The notes beneath the pieces were generated by a model, which worked only from the letters and a program-made list of their open reading frames with translations, made no database searches and had not been told where the DNA came from. Shown piece by piece: positions 18,072 to 26,982 of a DNA stretch of 56,093 nucleotides. Made by a program: the position numbers and the translations under genes. Position 1 is the first letter of the stretch. Each line of letters begins with the position of its first letter. This DNA comes from an uncultured SAR86 cluster bacterium. Its GTDB lineage: Bacteria; Pseudomonadota; Gammaproteobacteria; Magnimaribacterales; AG-339-G14. The DNA is taken from NCBI GenBank assembly GCA_902594855.1, contig CACJNS010000004.1, positions 1-56,093 on the forward strand, in the 5' to 3' direction.

Positions 18072-21000
18072 TCAAGGCGCAACAATAACTTCACCATGGA
18101 TCACACTAGGTTCTCCGTTATTAAGCAAAGTTGACTCGTCCGGTGCCTCGCCAAGAATTTCTGGGCCAGTATATGACAAATCAATATTTAAAACACTATC
18201 TGTATCAACCGTATAACTGCCTTTTTCTCCAGGGAGAGGTTTAAGAAAATATTCTCCTCGGTAAACTTTTGACTTGTAACAGACATCATCTACATCACAT
18301 ACTTGCGATCCATCAGGCAAAACAAAAGACGGGAAAAACCTTACATTGCTACTATCAGCATCGGTGTAATCGTAATATTCTCCTTTATCTTCCCATTTAA
18401 CAATATCGAAATGGTTTCCTTGAAAGCCCCATAAACGTCCGAAACCACCGTAGGTTAATCTTCTTGTTCTGTTGTAATCTAGAGGAAATTTCGCTTTATC
18501 GTTAGGGACATCGAAAAATACTTCCTTAGGTTTTGAAATTTCAGCATCAAGACCAGTTGATACAGCGACTGTTCTGTAATTTATTCGAGTTTCAAAGTCT
18601 ATTTGATAGTAAGTATCTAGGTTTTTCTGGACCTGACTTCTGCAATATCTTGTCAATTCAGACGAATCTACAGTTGAATCATAGGTTCTTTGATAAATAG
18701 GATTATTGTTTGAATCCTTAGCATTTTTTGGACACTCAACTTTTGCTAAATCTTCCTCTAAAACTAAATCTCCGATCCAATTTTGCAATCCCGATCTCCT
18801 GTCTCGACCATTAGGAAGAAGGAAAAAAACATTCTTAAATGAATTCCATGCAGAAGGAAACTGATAAAGACCTTCAGGAACTGAGATTACTTGGTTAGTA
18901 ACAGAATCTTTTACATCACCGCCAAGCACTGTGTAAGTGACTATCTCGTCAGACAAAGTTCCTTCAGCCATCCAATCGCCTTTTTGAGACCATTGGTTAT
19001 CTGTTCTCCTGAATGGACCTGTTGGAATACCTGTTGAAGCTAATTTTGGACCATCAAATGGAGAAGGTGAAGCTGATGAAATTGTTCCAACTGTTCCATC
19101 TTCGCCTGTTGCAGCCAATACCTTTGTAATAGCATCATTAAGAAAGTTTGCGTAAGCAGTCGAACTGAAGCATTCAGATAAACAAACTAACTTAAGTTCT
19201 GATGATGGAATAATAGGTTTTCTTGATCTGACAGGAACTTTCTTCGCAGTTGGATCATTTAACGCATCTCGATTCATTTCATAATCCGTTCCATAAGAGT
19301 GCCCTCTCAAAGATCTAAACCAACCGTTATTGTCTTCTTCTATTGTTGAAGGATCAAAATCTTCGTCCATCGCAGCAATCCATTCGGCAGGAGTAAAACT
19401 AACCGGAGTGGAAAGTTCAACTTCCTCTCTTACAGTGCGTCCTCCTACTACGCTTTCTTTATATCCAATTGTAAAAACAAATTTACCAACAGGAGTAGTC
19501 CCAGATGTTTCTGCGTCTGGGTCCCACGTACCATAATATGCTCTATAGGTTCCATCCATAAGGAAGCCTAATTTATTAAATCTTTCGGGACCGCATCTGT
19601 CATCCTCTCCGTTAGAGTTAACATCTATTCTGTCAATGATGGGTGTAGTTCCTTCGTATCCAACGATTCTTTCTTCGTTCCACCAACAATCAGTTGCAAC
19701 TTGTTTTTGTTCCCAGTCAATCCATAGCTGTATTTCTAGACCTGCAATATCATCAAGAGAGCTATAAGTTCTATCTATCTTATTAATCCTTACTTTTCTT
19801 TGGACAACGTTATACGTTTCAGTTTCTTCAGAATTACTTTTATTGAATACAGTTGAAGGAGTTATAACATCTTGGAATTTTGGATCTACCCAGGTACCCC
19901 AATAATCTGCCCAAGCTCTTACTTCCTGCTCCTTATCATCTATGGTTGCAGTTCCCTTGAGCTCAAAACCTGGATTCGCAAGATCTAATCGATCGCCCGA
20001 TTGAGTGTAAAGTCCGTACTCCCAGATATTTAGCTTGGCATCACTCTCCTTGGTAGAATTACACTTTTCATCTGTGCTGTATTTTTTTGCACTCCACTCA
20101 TTAAGAGTTAATGACGGCAGTAATGCCAAAAAGTCTCCGTCGTATACACCAGGCTGGCCTTCAGGTGCTGTATTGTACATGGCAGACAAAAGCTTCTGAC
20201 AATAAACATCTTTTTGTCCATCAAAACTAAAGCCGAAAGTAAGTTCTAATTTTTTTCGTTTTGAATAATCATATTCTGCTCCGCCTGGTTGCCAACAAAC
20301 CGCCTCACTTTGAGGATAGTTAATTTCCACTCCATTATCATCAAAACAAGCTCCTGTTTCTTCAAGAAATAACCCACTTCTTAAAGAGACAGAATTTGTA
20401 CCATCAACAGTGTCGTTAGTTTCCATCACCAGCTTGTCACCCCAAGTCTTTAGAGCAACTTTGTTACCAATAGTACTTATAACTCCTTGTCTTGCCGGAC
20501 TTCCAACTTGCGGGCATTTCCAGTCATCTTGGGTCCCAGGTATACCACCTTCACATAAAGATGTGGCTGTAAAAGCAACCTCTAAATCACCGTTAGGATC
20601 CCCTTCTGTTGGGCCTGAGAAGACCTTTACTAATGTGTAAACCAGAGTGTCAGGTTCACTGTTATGGGGATAGTTCTCCATGGCAGTTGAATAATCTCCC
20701 TTCCTAGTGAACCAAATTTTTGTCTCTATATAAGTATCATTTGTCAATTCATCGACTTTTGAAACCGCATCAAGGATCATGTTACTCGGAACTTCAACTT
20801 CAGCTTCTTGAGCTTGTTGTCCTTGATTGCCTCCCTGATTGGATGACGTATCCTTAGCTTCACATCTTGAAGGAAATACTGTTGCTTTATAAGGACCTTT
20901 ATCAACGAATTGCTCCATCATAGTGTTAGATAGTGTGCATAAAATGACATTGATTTCCTCAAGAGTTGCTTCAACTTGGTCGTCTTGAATGTAGATCTCT

Positions 21001-21083
21001 CTTTCATCTTCATCATAGGCAGCAGACAATATAAAACCAGAGAAAAATAAGGGTAAAAAAACTAATAATTTATTTATATTCAT
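18072..21083 (-). CDS. Large exported Cys-containing protein of unknown function
   Basis: A 1003-residue protein, not recognised. The start is the ATG at 21081-21083 with a GAGGA site just upstream; a GTG four codons earlier would place that site inside the gene. A classic signal peptide (MNINKLLVFLPLFFSGFILSAA) directs export, with no lipobox. I count 16 cysteines, spaced along the chain in close pairs (LVCLSECF, VCDVDDVCY), which fits disulfide bonding outside the cytoplasm. Residues around 75-100 form a Gln/Glu/Asn-rich linker. The remainder looks like beta-rich segments with many aromatic residues; no catalytic motif is visible. It follows the 71-residue lipoprotein by 8 bases, so the pair forms an operon. 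I infer a surface or periplasmic partnership. Confidence 0.75.
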   Translation of the reverse strand: MNINKLLVFLPLFFSGFILSAAYDEDEREIYIQDDQVEATLEEINVILCTLSNTMMEQFVDKGPYKATVFPSRCEAKDTSSNQGGNQGQQAQEAEVEVPSNMILDAVSKVDELTNDTYIETKIWFTRKGDYSTAMENYPHNSEPDTLVYTLVKVFSGPTEGDPNGDLEVAFTATSLCEGGIPGTQDDWKCPQVGSPARQGVISTIGNKVALKTWGDKLVMETNDTVDGTNSVSLRSGLFLEETGACFDDNGVEINYPQSEAVCWQPGGAEYDYSKRKKLELTFGFSFDGQKDVYCQKLLSAMYNTAPEGQPGVYDGDFLALLPSLTLNEWSAKKYSTDEKCNSTKESDAKLNIWEYGLYTQSGDRLDLANPGFELKGTATIDDKEQEVRAWADYWGTWVDPKFQDVITPSTVFNKSNSEETETYNVVQRKVRINKIDRTYSSLDDIAGLEIQLWIDWEQKQVATDCWWNEERIVGYEGTTPIIDRIDVNSNGEDDRCGPERFNKLGFLMDGTYRAYYGTWDPDAETSGTTPVGKFVFTIGYKESVVGGRTVREEVELSTPVSFTPAEWIAAMDEDFDPSTIEEDNNGWFRSLRGHSYGTDYEMNRDALNDPTAKKVPVRSRKPIIPSSELKLVCLSECFSSTAYANFLNDAITKVLAATGEDGTVGTISSASPSPFDGPKLASTGIPTGPFRRTDNQWSQKGDWMAEGTLSDEIVTYTVLGGDVKDSVTNQVISVPEGLYQFPSAWNSFKNVFFLLPNGRDRRSGLQNWIGDLVLEEDLAKVECPKNAKDSNNNPIYQRTYDSTVDSSELTRYCRSQVQKNLDTYYQIDFETRINYRTVAVSTGLDAEISKPKEVFFDVPNDKAKFPLDYNRTRRLTYGGFGRLWGFQGNHFDIVKWEDKGEYYDYTDADSSNVRFFPSFVLPDGSQVCDVDDVCYKSKVYRGEYFLKPLPGEKGSYTVDTDSVLNIDLSYTGPEILGEAPDESTLLNNGEPSVIHGEVIVAP

Positions 21084-21091
21084 TGATATCC

Positions 21092-21307
21092 TCACTGTTC
21101 TATTTCAACCACTTTAATTTTTTTTGGTAATTTATAAGCAGATGGACTTATTGCTGTAGCAGCTGAATTACTTGTATTGGAAGTATTTGAGGTATTACTG
21201 GATGCATTGGAAGACGAATTAGATTCTGTATACGAAGTAGAACCTCCGCCTCCTCCACCGCATGATGCTAAAATAAAAAAAGTTGAAATTATTAAAGTTC
21301 TCAGCAT
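21092..21307 (-). CDS. Small Gly-rich lipoprotein of unknown function
   Basis: A 71-residue lipoprotein with an excellent AAGGAGAAGG ribosome-binding site. The signal peptide ends LAS-C (Cys16), followed by six glycines and a Ser/Asn/Thr linker of about 30 residues, then a short conserved-looking tail (YKLPKKIKVVEIE). The design (lipid anchor, flexible arm, short terminal motif) suggests a tether or adaptor; the tail could bind the exported protein encoded 8 bases downstream. The same SCGGGGGGS opening recurs in the larger lipoprotein at 15842-17962. The function is inference only. Confidence 0.75.
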   Translation of the reverse strand: MLRTLIISTFFILASCGGGGGGSTSYTESNSSSNASSNTSNTSNTSNSAATAISPSAYKLPKKIKVVEIEQ

Positions 21308-21335
21308 TACCTTCTCCTTATTTTTTTATATTAAT

Positions 21336-21374
21336 ATAACTTATAATAAAAATTACCATAACTTATCATAAAAA
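21336..21374. promoter_or_regulatory. Helically phased direct repeat between the small lipoprotein and folD
   Basis: Two 17-base copies, 21336-21352 and 21358-21374, match at 16 of 17 positions (ATAACTTAT, then A or C, then ATAAAAA... pattern). They are offset by 22 bases, two turns of DNA. A 14-base perfect palindrome, TTATATTAATATAA (21326-21339), abuts the first copy. The element lies 30-70 bases upstream of the small lipoprotein start and 55-93 bases upstream of folD. It could be a pair of transcription-factor sites; AT-richness makes chance possible. Confidence 0.35.
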
Positions 21375-21428
21375 CCACCTAATTTTATTGAAATCAACTA
21401 TCTGAAGTTAAAGGCTCTATAATTAGAT

Positions 21429-22268
21429 ATGGCAAAAATTTTAGATGGAAAACTTCTGGCTTCGTTATCAGAAGAAGACTTCAAAAAAAGGGTAGCCCGA
21501 TTAAAGAAAAAAACTGGGTCAACTCCGATTTTAGCAACAATATTAGTCGGCGAGGATCCAGCTTCTGCCACTTATGTGAAAATGAAAGGTAATGCTTGTC
21601 GACGCGTAGGAATGGATTCTTTAAGAGTAGAAATGAGTGAGACCACCTCTACTTCTGAACTTCTTGATAAGATTGATGAGTTGAACAATAAAGAAAATGT
21701 TCATGGGATATTGCTACAACATCCTGTGCCATCACAAATTAATGAACGAGAGTGCTTTGATAAAATTTCAGTGGAAAAAGACGTAGATGGAGTTACATCG
21801 AAAAGCTTTGGATTAATGACTATGGGTGAAAAAGCATACGGATCATGCACACCTTACGGAATTATTAGGTTACTTGATCATTACGACATATCTTGCGAAG
21901 GTTTAAGTGCTTGTGTCATAGGTAGAAGTCCAATTCTAGGAAAGCCTATGTCCATGATGCTACTTAATAAAAATGCGACGGTAACTGTATGTCATTCTAG
22001 AACACGAAATCTCAGCGAAATTGTCAAAGAATCAGATTTAGTTGTTGCGGCTTTAGGACAAAAGGAATTTGTCAAAGTTGATTGGCTAAAAAAAGATTCT
22101 GTTTTAGTTGATGCAGGATTTCATCCTGGCGGTTATGGTGATGTCGAACAGGAAGGACTGGATAAGGTTTGCTCCGCATACACTCCAGTTCCTGGTGGTG
22201 TTGGGCCAATGACCATCAACACCTTAATTATGCAAACACTTGAAAGTTGTGAAGAAAAATTTAAATAG
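21429..22268 (+). CDS. folD: Methylenetetrahydrofolate dehydrogenase / cyclohydrolase, FolD
   Basis: FolD interconverts 5,10-methylene-, methenyl- and 10-formyl-tetrahydrofolate, supplying one-carbon units for purines and initiator tRNA. The 279-residue product has the Y-x3-K active-site pair (Tyr49, Lys53 in [11 protein letters not shown]), the LLQHPVP loop, [17 protein letters not shown], the NADP-binding [10 protein letters not shown] and the ending [21 protein letters not shown] hexamer (21418-21423) lies only 5 bases before the ATG and no ribosome-binding site is visible, so the message may be nearly leaderless. It is convergent with the acyl-CoA ligase, overlapping by 8 bases. Confidence 0.97.
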   Translation: MAKILDGKLLASLSEEDFKKRVARLKKKTGSTPILATILVGEDPASATYVKMKGNACRRVGMDSLRVEMSETTSTSELLDKIDELNNKENVHGILLQHPVPSQINERECFDKISVEKDVDGVTSKSFGLMTMGEKAYGSCTPYGIIRLLDHYDISCEGLSACVIGRSPILGKPMSMMLLNKNATVTVCHSRTRNLSEIVKESDLVVAALGQKEFVKVDWLKKDSVLVDAGFHPGGYGDVEQEGLDKVCSAYTPVPGGVGPMTINTLIMQTLESCEEKFK

Positions 22269-23814
22269 CTTTTCCTTTACCCCAGTACTCATCTTTGAGA
22301 AGCCTTTTGTAAAGCTTTCCTGTTGGATGTCTTGGTAACTCTTCTCTGAAGTCAATGCTCTTTGGACATTTAACGTGTGAAATATTTTCTCTACAATATG
22401 CCATTAATTCTTGCTCGAGATCCGCTCCAGCTAAGCTCATGTCTTTAGGCTGAACAACTGCCTTGACCTCTTCTCCCATCTCTTCATTAGGAACTCCAAA
22501 TACAGCTACGTCAGCAACCTTGGGATGCATAATTAAAGTGTCTTCCGTTTCCTTAGGATAAATATTCACACCGCCAGAAATGATCATGAATGCCTTTCTG
22601 TCGGTTAAATATAGATAACCCTCTTCATCCAGATAACCTACATCTCCGAGAGTTGTGTATCCCTGTTTAGAAGTGGCTCCTTTGGTTTTCTCCTCATCAT
22701 TATGATAAGAAAAACCGGTGGATGTGGGCCCTTCAAAATATATAGTCCCTTCTTCACCAATGGGAACCTCATTTTGGTCGTCATCCAAAATGTGTACCGG
22801 ACCCAATAAAGACTGACCAACCGTTCCTTTGTGAGCAAGCCATTGCTCAGAATTGCAAGCAACAAAACCATTAAATTCAGTTCCAGCATAATATTCATGA
22901 ATGATAGGACCCCACCAATCAATCATTTTTTCTTTTACTTCAACAGGACAAGGTGCAGCTGCGTGAATAGCAATTTTATGGGTGGATAAATCGTACTTAT
23001 CCATAATTGCAGGATCGCTTTTTAGAAATCTAATAAACATAGTTGGAACCCATTGACTATGAGTGACTTTATATTTCTCAATAGCTTCCAAGGCTGCCTC
23101 AGGATCAAATTTTTCTAGAATTATGCTAGTTGCTCCCAGAGCTAAAAATCCTGTATTAAAACCCATTGGGGCTGAATGATATAAAGGTGCCGGTGATAAA
23201 TAAATTGATTCTTCGTCAGCAGAGTAAAGACCTTGTACAACTCTAGTTAAACCTAGATCATCTTCAGCAGAGTCATAAGGCAAAGGACTTAAATTTATCT
23301 CCCTGCTAACGCCTTTTGGCTTTCCAGTAGTTCCAGAAGAATATAACATAGCTGCACCCTGGCATTCATCCTCTATGGGTTCAACTGGCATTACTTTAAT
23401 CGCATCTTCAAACGATTTGAAATCTCCTGATTCGCCATCAAGCATGTATTTATGAACACCTTCAAGCGAGCTTGCTAAATCTTTAGCTGATTCCTCAAGA
23501 AATTTTGAAGTAATGAAAACTTTTGCCCCGCAATCTTTAACAATGTATTCAACTTCATTTGCTTGAAGTCTCCAGCTGATCGCAGTGTACTTAAGTCCAC
23601 TTCTCCATGCGGCAAAGGCAATTGGAAAGAATAATTTATGATTCTCCATCATGAAAGCCATGCTGTCGCCAGGCTTTAATCCCAGAGACCTAAACAATTG
23701 AGCTCCTTGATTAGATAACTCATTTAATTCTTGGTGAGAAATTACATCTCCGCTTCCAGCCATAATTATTGCTGGTTTATTTTTAAGTTTTGGGCCATTA
23801 ATACCTGGGTGCAT
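22261..23814 (-). CDS. Acyl-CoA synthetase (AMP-binding, fatty-acid-CoA ligase type)
   Basis: A 517-residue member of the adenylate-forming family, which activates a carboxylic acid with ATP to acyl-AMP and then to acyl-CoA. Motifs in order: P-loop [11 protein letters not shown] (about 152-162), YYAGTE, the [17 protein letters not shown] hinge, INIYPKE-like segment and a C-terminal catalytic Lys in GKLYKR. There is no transmembrane segment, so it is cytoplasmic. It is divergent from the ketoacyl synthase gene across a 55-base gap. A strong GGAGGAG lies about 30 bases before the ATG, too far to be its normal ribosome-binding site. The acid substrate is unknown. Confidence 0.9.
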   Translation of the reverse strand: MHPGINGPKLKNKPAIIMAGSGDVISHQELNELSNQGAQLFRSLGLKPGDSMAFMMENHKLFFPIAFAAWRSGLKYTAISWRLQANEVEYIVKDCGAKVFITSKFLEESAKDLASSLEGVHKYMLDGESGDFKSFEDAIKVMPVEPIEDECQGAAMLYSSGTTGKPKGVSREINLSPLPYDSAEDDLGLTRVVQGLYSADEESIYLSPAPLYHSAPMGFNTGFLALGATSIILEKFDPEAALEAIEKYKVTHSQWVPTMFIRFLKSDPAIMDKYDLSTHKIAIHAAAPCPVEVKEKMIDWWGPIIHEYYAGTEFNGFVACNSEQWLAHKGTVGQSLLGPVHILDDDQNEVPIGEEGTIYFEGPTSTGFSYHNDEEKTKGATSKQGYTTLGDVGYLDEEGYLYLTDRKAFMIISGGVNIYPKETEDTLIMHPKVADVAVFGVPNEEMGEEVKAVVQPKDMSLAGADLEQELMAYCRENISHVKCPKSIDFREELPRHPTGKLYKRLLKDEYWGKGKAI

Positions 23815-23869
23815 AATCTTTTGTATTTTTAAAGTAAAATAACTCCTCCAAAATAAAAAATATCATATT

Positions 23870-25531
23870 ATGAACTCAATAAGAAGATTGCCGGTGATAT
23901 GTGGATACGGAGGTATTAATTCTGCTGGTAGATCTTCTTCAGATCTTGCTTATAAAAGAATCGTTTTCGATCTTCTATCCAAAGAAATGAAAAATGAAGT
24001 TGTCGAAGACCTCAGTAACATAACTAATAACGAAACAAATAAAGATAATTTTAAAAAACAGACTTTAGTAAGGAAAATTGATAAGGAGAAGTATGACTCA
24101 GATGGTTTGATAACTGAGACTATGAACGTTAATGCTGCCGGTCAGTTTCCCTCAGGCTTTAAATCAGGAAGCTTTTATAAATCGCGACAACATCCCGTTG
24201 GTCTCGAAACAACGATATTTGGTGTATCTGATGCATTAGGTTACTCAGGAATAGATTGGGATGTTGATGTTAAACCGTTTGTTGATCCCTCAAGAATTGG
24301 AGTTTTTTCTGGTCCTGCCATAGGACAATTAGATTTTCTTGGCATGGGTGGGTTAATGCAATCAAGACTAAAAGGGAAAAGAGCTAGCTCAAAACATTTA
24401 TCTATGTCTTTATTAGAAATGTCTGCCGATTTCATTAATGCATATATTCTTGGTTCAGTTGGTGTTACTGGAGCTAATGCAGGAGCCTGTGCCACATTTT
24501 TATACAACCTCGATCTCTTGGTGAATGGGATTAAGGAAAATCGTTTGGATATAGGGATTGCCGGTTCAGCTGAAGCCCCCATTACTGCAGAGGTCACAGA
24601 TGGGTTTGTGGCTACCACGGGAATTGCAGATGATAAGAAGATTCTTGCTATGCAAGAAAGAAATAATGATCAATCTGACATCGACTACACAAGAGCGTGC
24701 AGACCGTTTGGAGATAATGCGGGACTGATATTAGGAGAAGCAGCGCAATTCGTTCTTGTTTCCAGTCTTGAAAAAGCTATTGAGTTGGGACTTGAGATAT
24801 ATGCCTTAGTGCCTTCTATTAAAATAAATGCAGATGGAATAAAAAAATCCATATCGTCTCCAGGCATTGGCAACTACATCACTATGGCATCTGCTGTAAA
24901 TGAATCTAAAAATTTTTCTGATAATTTAAATAAGAGTTTCGTCATAGCTCACGGGACAGGCACTTTTCAAAATAGGAGTACGGAATCTCATGTTCTCAGT
25001 TCAGTAGCGGATGGAATGAATCTCAAAGATTGGAAAATTACAGGTTTAAAAGGGCTTCTTGGTCACACTATGGGTCCAGCTGCCGGTGATGAACTTATGA
25101 CTGCAATAGGATTTTGGAAGCATGGATACGTTCCTGGAATTAATACCACCGAGGTTTTAGCAGAAGATGTCTATAAAGATAACTTAGATTTTATTTTAGA
25201 AAATAAAGAACTAGATAAAGATTCAATTGATTCTATATATCTTAATGCAAAAGGATTTGGCGGAAACAATGCATCAGCGGGAATTATCTCTCCAACCAAA
25301 GCAATGGATTTAGCTAAAAAAGAATTTTCAGCTGCGGATTTAAAAAAATATGCGGAGAAGAAAGAAAAAGTATTAGAGACATCAAAAAAGTATCAAAATG
25401 ATTGTCGAAAAGGAGAATACAAAGTTATTTATCGATTCAATGAAGAGGTATTAGAGGGTCTCGATGACATCGAAATATCTGATAAAGGAATTCAGCTTAA
25501 AGGTTTTCCCCACCCTATCAAATTTAATTAA
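23870..25531 (+). CDS. Orphan beta-ketoacyl synthase (KAS I/II-like fold)
   Basis: A 553-residue condensing enzyme with the Cys-His-His triad: Cys207 (AGACATF), His361 (AHGTGTF) and His399 (LLGHTMG). Such enzymes join acyl units by decarboxylative Claisen condensation. It is about 140 residues longer than FabB/FabF, with an N-terminal insertion (about 30-140) and a Lys-rich C-terminal extension (about 490-553). No acyltransferase or carrier-protein domain is present, so it must use partners in trans. It lies between an acyl-CoA ligase and an SDR, so the group may make or modify an unusual lipid. It is clearly not the housekeeping FabF, which is normally next to acpP. Confidence 0.85.
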   Translation: MNSIRRLPVICGYGGINSAGRSSSDLAYKRIVFDLLSKEMKNEVVEDLSNITNNETNKDNFKKQTLVRKIDKEKYDSDGLITETMNVNAAGQFPSGFKSGSFYKSRQHPVGLETTIFGVSDALGYSGIDWDVDVKPFVDPSRIGVFSGPAIGQLDFLGMGGLMQSRLKGKRASSKHLSMSLLEMSADFINAYILGSVGVTGANAGACATFLYNLDLLVNGIKENRLDIGIAGSAEAPITAEVTDGFVATTGIADDKKILAMQERNNDQSDIDYTRACRPFGDNAGLILGEAAQFVLVSSLEKAIELGLEIYALVPSIKINADGIKKSISSPGIGNYITMASAVNESKNFSDNLNKSFVIAHGTGTFQNRSTESHVLSSVADGMNLKDWKITGLKGLLGHTMGPAAGDELMTAIGFWKHGYVPGINTTEVLAEDVYKDNLDFILENKELDKDSIDSIYLNAKGFGGNNASAGIISPTKAMDLAKKEFSAADLKKYAEKKEKVLETSKKYQNDCRKGEYKVIYRFNEEVLEGLDDIEISDKGIQLKGFPHPIKFN

Positions 25532-26393
25532 TTTTATCTTTAGGAAACCAATTCCTAATGATTGAGACTAACGGAAGAAAATAGATGTACCATTTTGGAA
25601 AAATTCTTTGTAATAGATCGTAAGCATGGGCATCAATACCGACCAAGATTCTCTTATTTTTCTTTCTTATGTTTTTTAAAATTATATTTGCAGCGCTCTT
25701 AGCACTGGTTGGGGCATTCTCTTTAAAAATTTTGCCTGCTTCTTCAGGAGTATCTGCTTTACCAAACATAGTTGTTCCAGGCTCAAAATTTTTAAATCTT
25801 GAAGCAGAGAATATATTAGTGCCAATATGCCCTGGGTGAACTGAATAGACTTCTACTGTTTCTTTATTTAACTGCATTTCCAGAGCAAGGCTCTCGGTAA
25901 AAGCTCTTACGCCAAATTTTCCTACGTGATAAATAGATTGAGATGGCACGCTTAAAAGACCAAATATGGATGAGGTATTTACGATAGCGGATTCAGGCCT
26001 TTTTTTTAGGTGCGGTAGAAAGGCTCTTGTGGAATTGATGACACCGTGTAACAAAATTCCTAAGCCAAAATCCCAATCTTCATCAGTACTTTCTTCTACC
26101 GTAGCTGCAACAGATAAGCCTGCGTTGTTAAAAACTATATCAACTTGACCGTGATGCTCTATGACTTCATTGGGAAGATTGTCTACAGCTTCTTTATCGC
26201 TAACATCCAACAAATGAGAGGATACGCCAACATTATGTTTTTTTAGTAACTCTCTAGTTTCATTCAAAAGTTCTTCTTTCCATTCAACCAAGGCTAAATT
26301 GCATCCTTCTGAAGCAAGTTGAAGGGCTAGTGCCTGCCCCATTCCTGACCCAGCACCTGTTATGACGGCAACCTTATCTTTGAAATTTTTCAT
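25524..26393 (-). CDS. Short-chain dehydrogenase/reductase
   Basis: A 289-residue classical SDR. It has the cofactor motif TGAGSGMGQALA (about 12-23), the NNAG motif, and the active-site Ser (NTSSIFG) with Tyr-x3-Lys (YHVGK). The C-terminus (WYIYFLPLVSIIRNWFPKD) is hydrophobic and may rest on the membrane, as in SDRs acting on lipids or acyl chains. It is convergent with the ketoacyl synthase, overlapping by 8 bases, and lies 20 bases past maf's... neighbouring gene on the other side (maf starts its end at 26414). Substrate unknown; a lipid-linked ketone or alcohol is an inference. Confidence 0.88.
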   Translation of the reverse strand: MKNFKDKVAVITGAGSGMGQALALQLASEGCNLALVEWKEELLNETRELLKKHNVGVSSHLLDVSDKEAVDNLPNEVIEHHGQVDIVFNNAGLSVAATVEESTDEDWDFGLGILLHGVINSTRAFLPHLKKRPESAIVNTSSIFGLLSVPSQSIYHVGKFGVRAFTESLALEMQLNKETVEVYSVHPGHIGTNIFSASRFKNFEPGTTMFGKADTPEEAGKIFKENAPTSAKSAANIILKNIRKKNKRILVGIDAHAYDLLQRIFPKWYIYFLPLVSIIRNWFPKDKIN

Positions 26394-26413
26394 AAGAAAT
26401 AAACCTTAACAAA

Positions 26414-26980
26414 TTATTTAAAAAAATTCTTTATGGCTTCTAGGGGCAGCCCTTGAATCACATAAGGATCCCCTTTTATATATTCAAATAAATTTTTCCC
26501 AAGTGATTCATATTTATAAGATCCACTGGACATTAAGGGATCGTCCTTTTCAACGTATTCTTGAATTTCTTCTAGCGAAAGATCTTTCATTTTCAGTATA
26601 GCCTTGTAATGTTTTTCATGAACAACCTTATTATTGATTGCAATTGCAAGACCGCTTATTTGGAAATGTTCTCTACCAGAGAGTTTTCGAAGATTTTCTA
26701 TCGCTTTGCTTGCAGTTAGGGGCTTGCTAAAGATCTCTGAACCAAGCAGACAAATTTGATCTCCACCAATTACATATCTGTCAGGAAATATTTTACTAAC
26801 GCTTAAAGCTTTTTCTTTGGCAAGCATCACAGATAAATCTATTGGTGCGAGACTGCGATATTGTGATTTTAGCTTGTCTTCGTCTACAAGAGGTTTATGT
26901 GTATCAAATTTAAAACCGGCATCAAAAAGAATTCTTTTCCTAATTTCAGATTCGGAAGCAAGAATAAATGCAGTGGGCAA
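26414..26980 (-). CDS. Maf-like nucleoside triphosphate pyrophosphatase
   Basis: A 188-residue Maf/YceF-family protein. These enzymes hydrolyse modified or non-canonical nucleoside triphosphates to monophosphates. Visible family features are LASESEIRKRIL at the N-terminus (usual form LASxSPRR), IGGDQICLLG around the catalytic Asp, and YVEKDDPLMSSGSYKYE near the C-terminus. The substitution of the usual Pro-Arg by Glu-Ile in the first motif is a mild departure. It lies 2 bases after folE and is probably cotranscribed with it. Confidence 0.9.
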   Translation of the reverse strand: MPTAFILASESEIRKRILFDAGFKFDTHKPLVDEDKLKSQYRSLAPIDLSVMLAKEKALSVSKIFPDRYVIGGDQICLLGSEIFSKPLTASKAIENLRKLSGREHFQISGLAIAINNKVVHEKHYKAILKMKDLSLEEIQEYVEKDDPLMSSGSYKYESLGKNLFEYIKGDPYVIQGLPLEAIKNFFK

Positions 26981-26982
26981 AA

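Noticed and set aside
21083-21307. Small lipoprotein and large exported protein as one gene split by a frameshift
   Set aside because: Each has its own ribosome-binding site and its own signal peptide, and the gap is only 8 bases, so two genes in an operon is the simpler reading.
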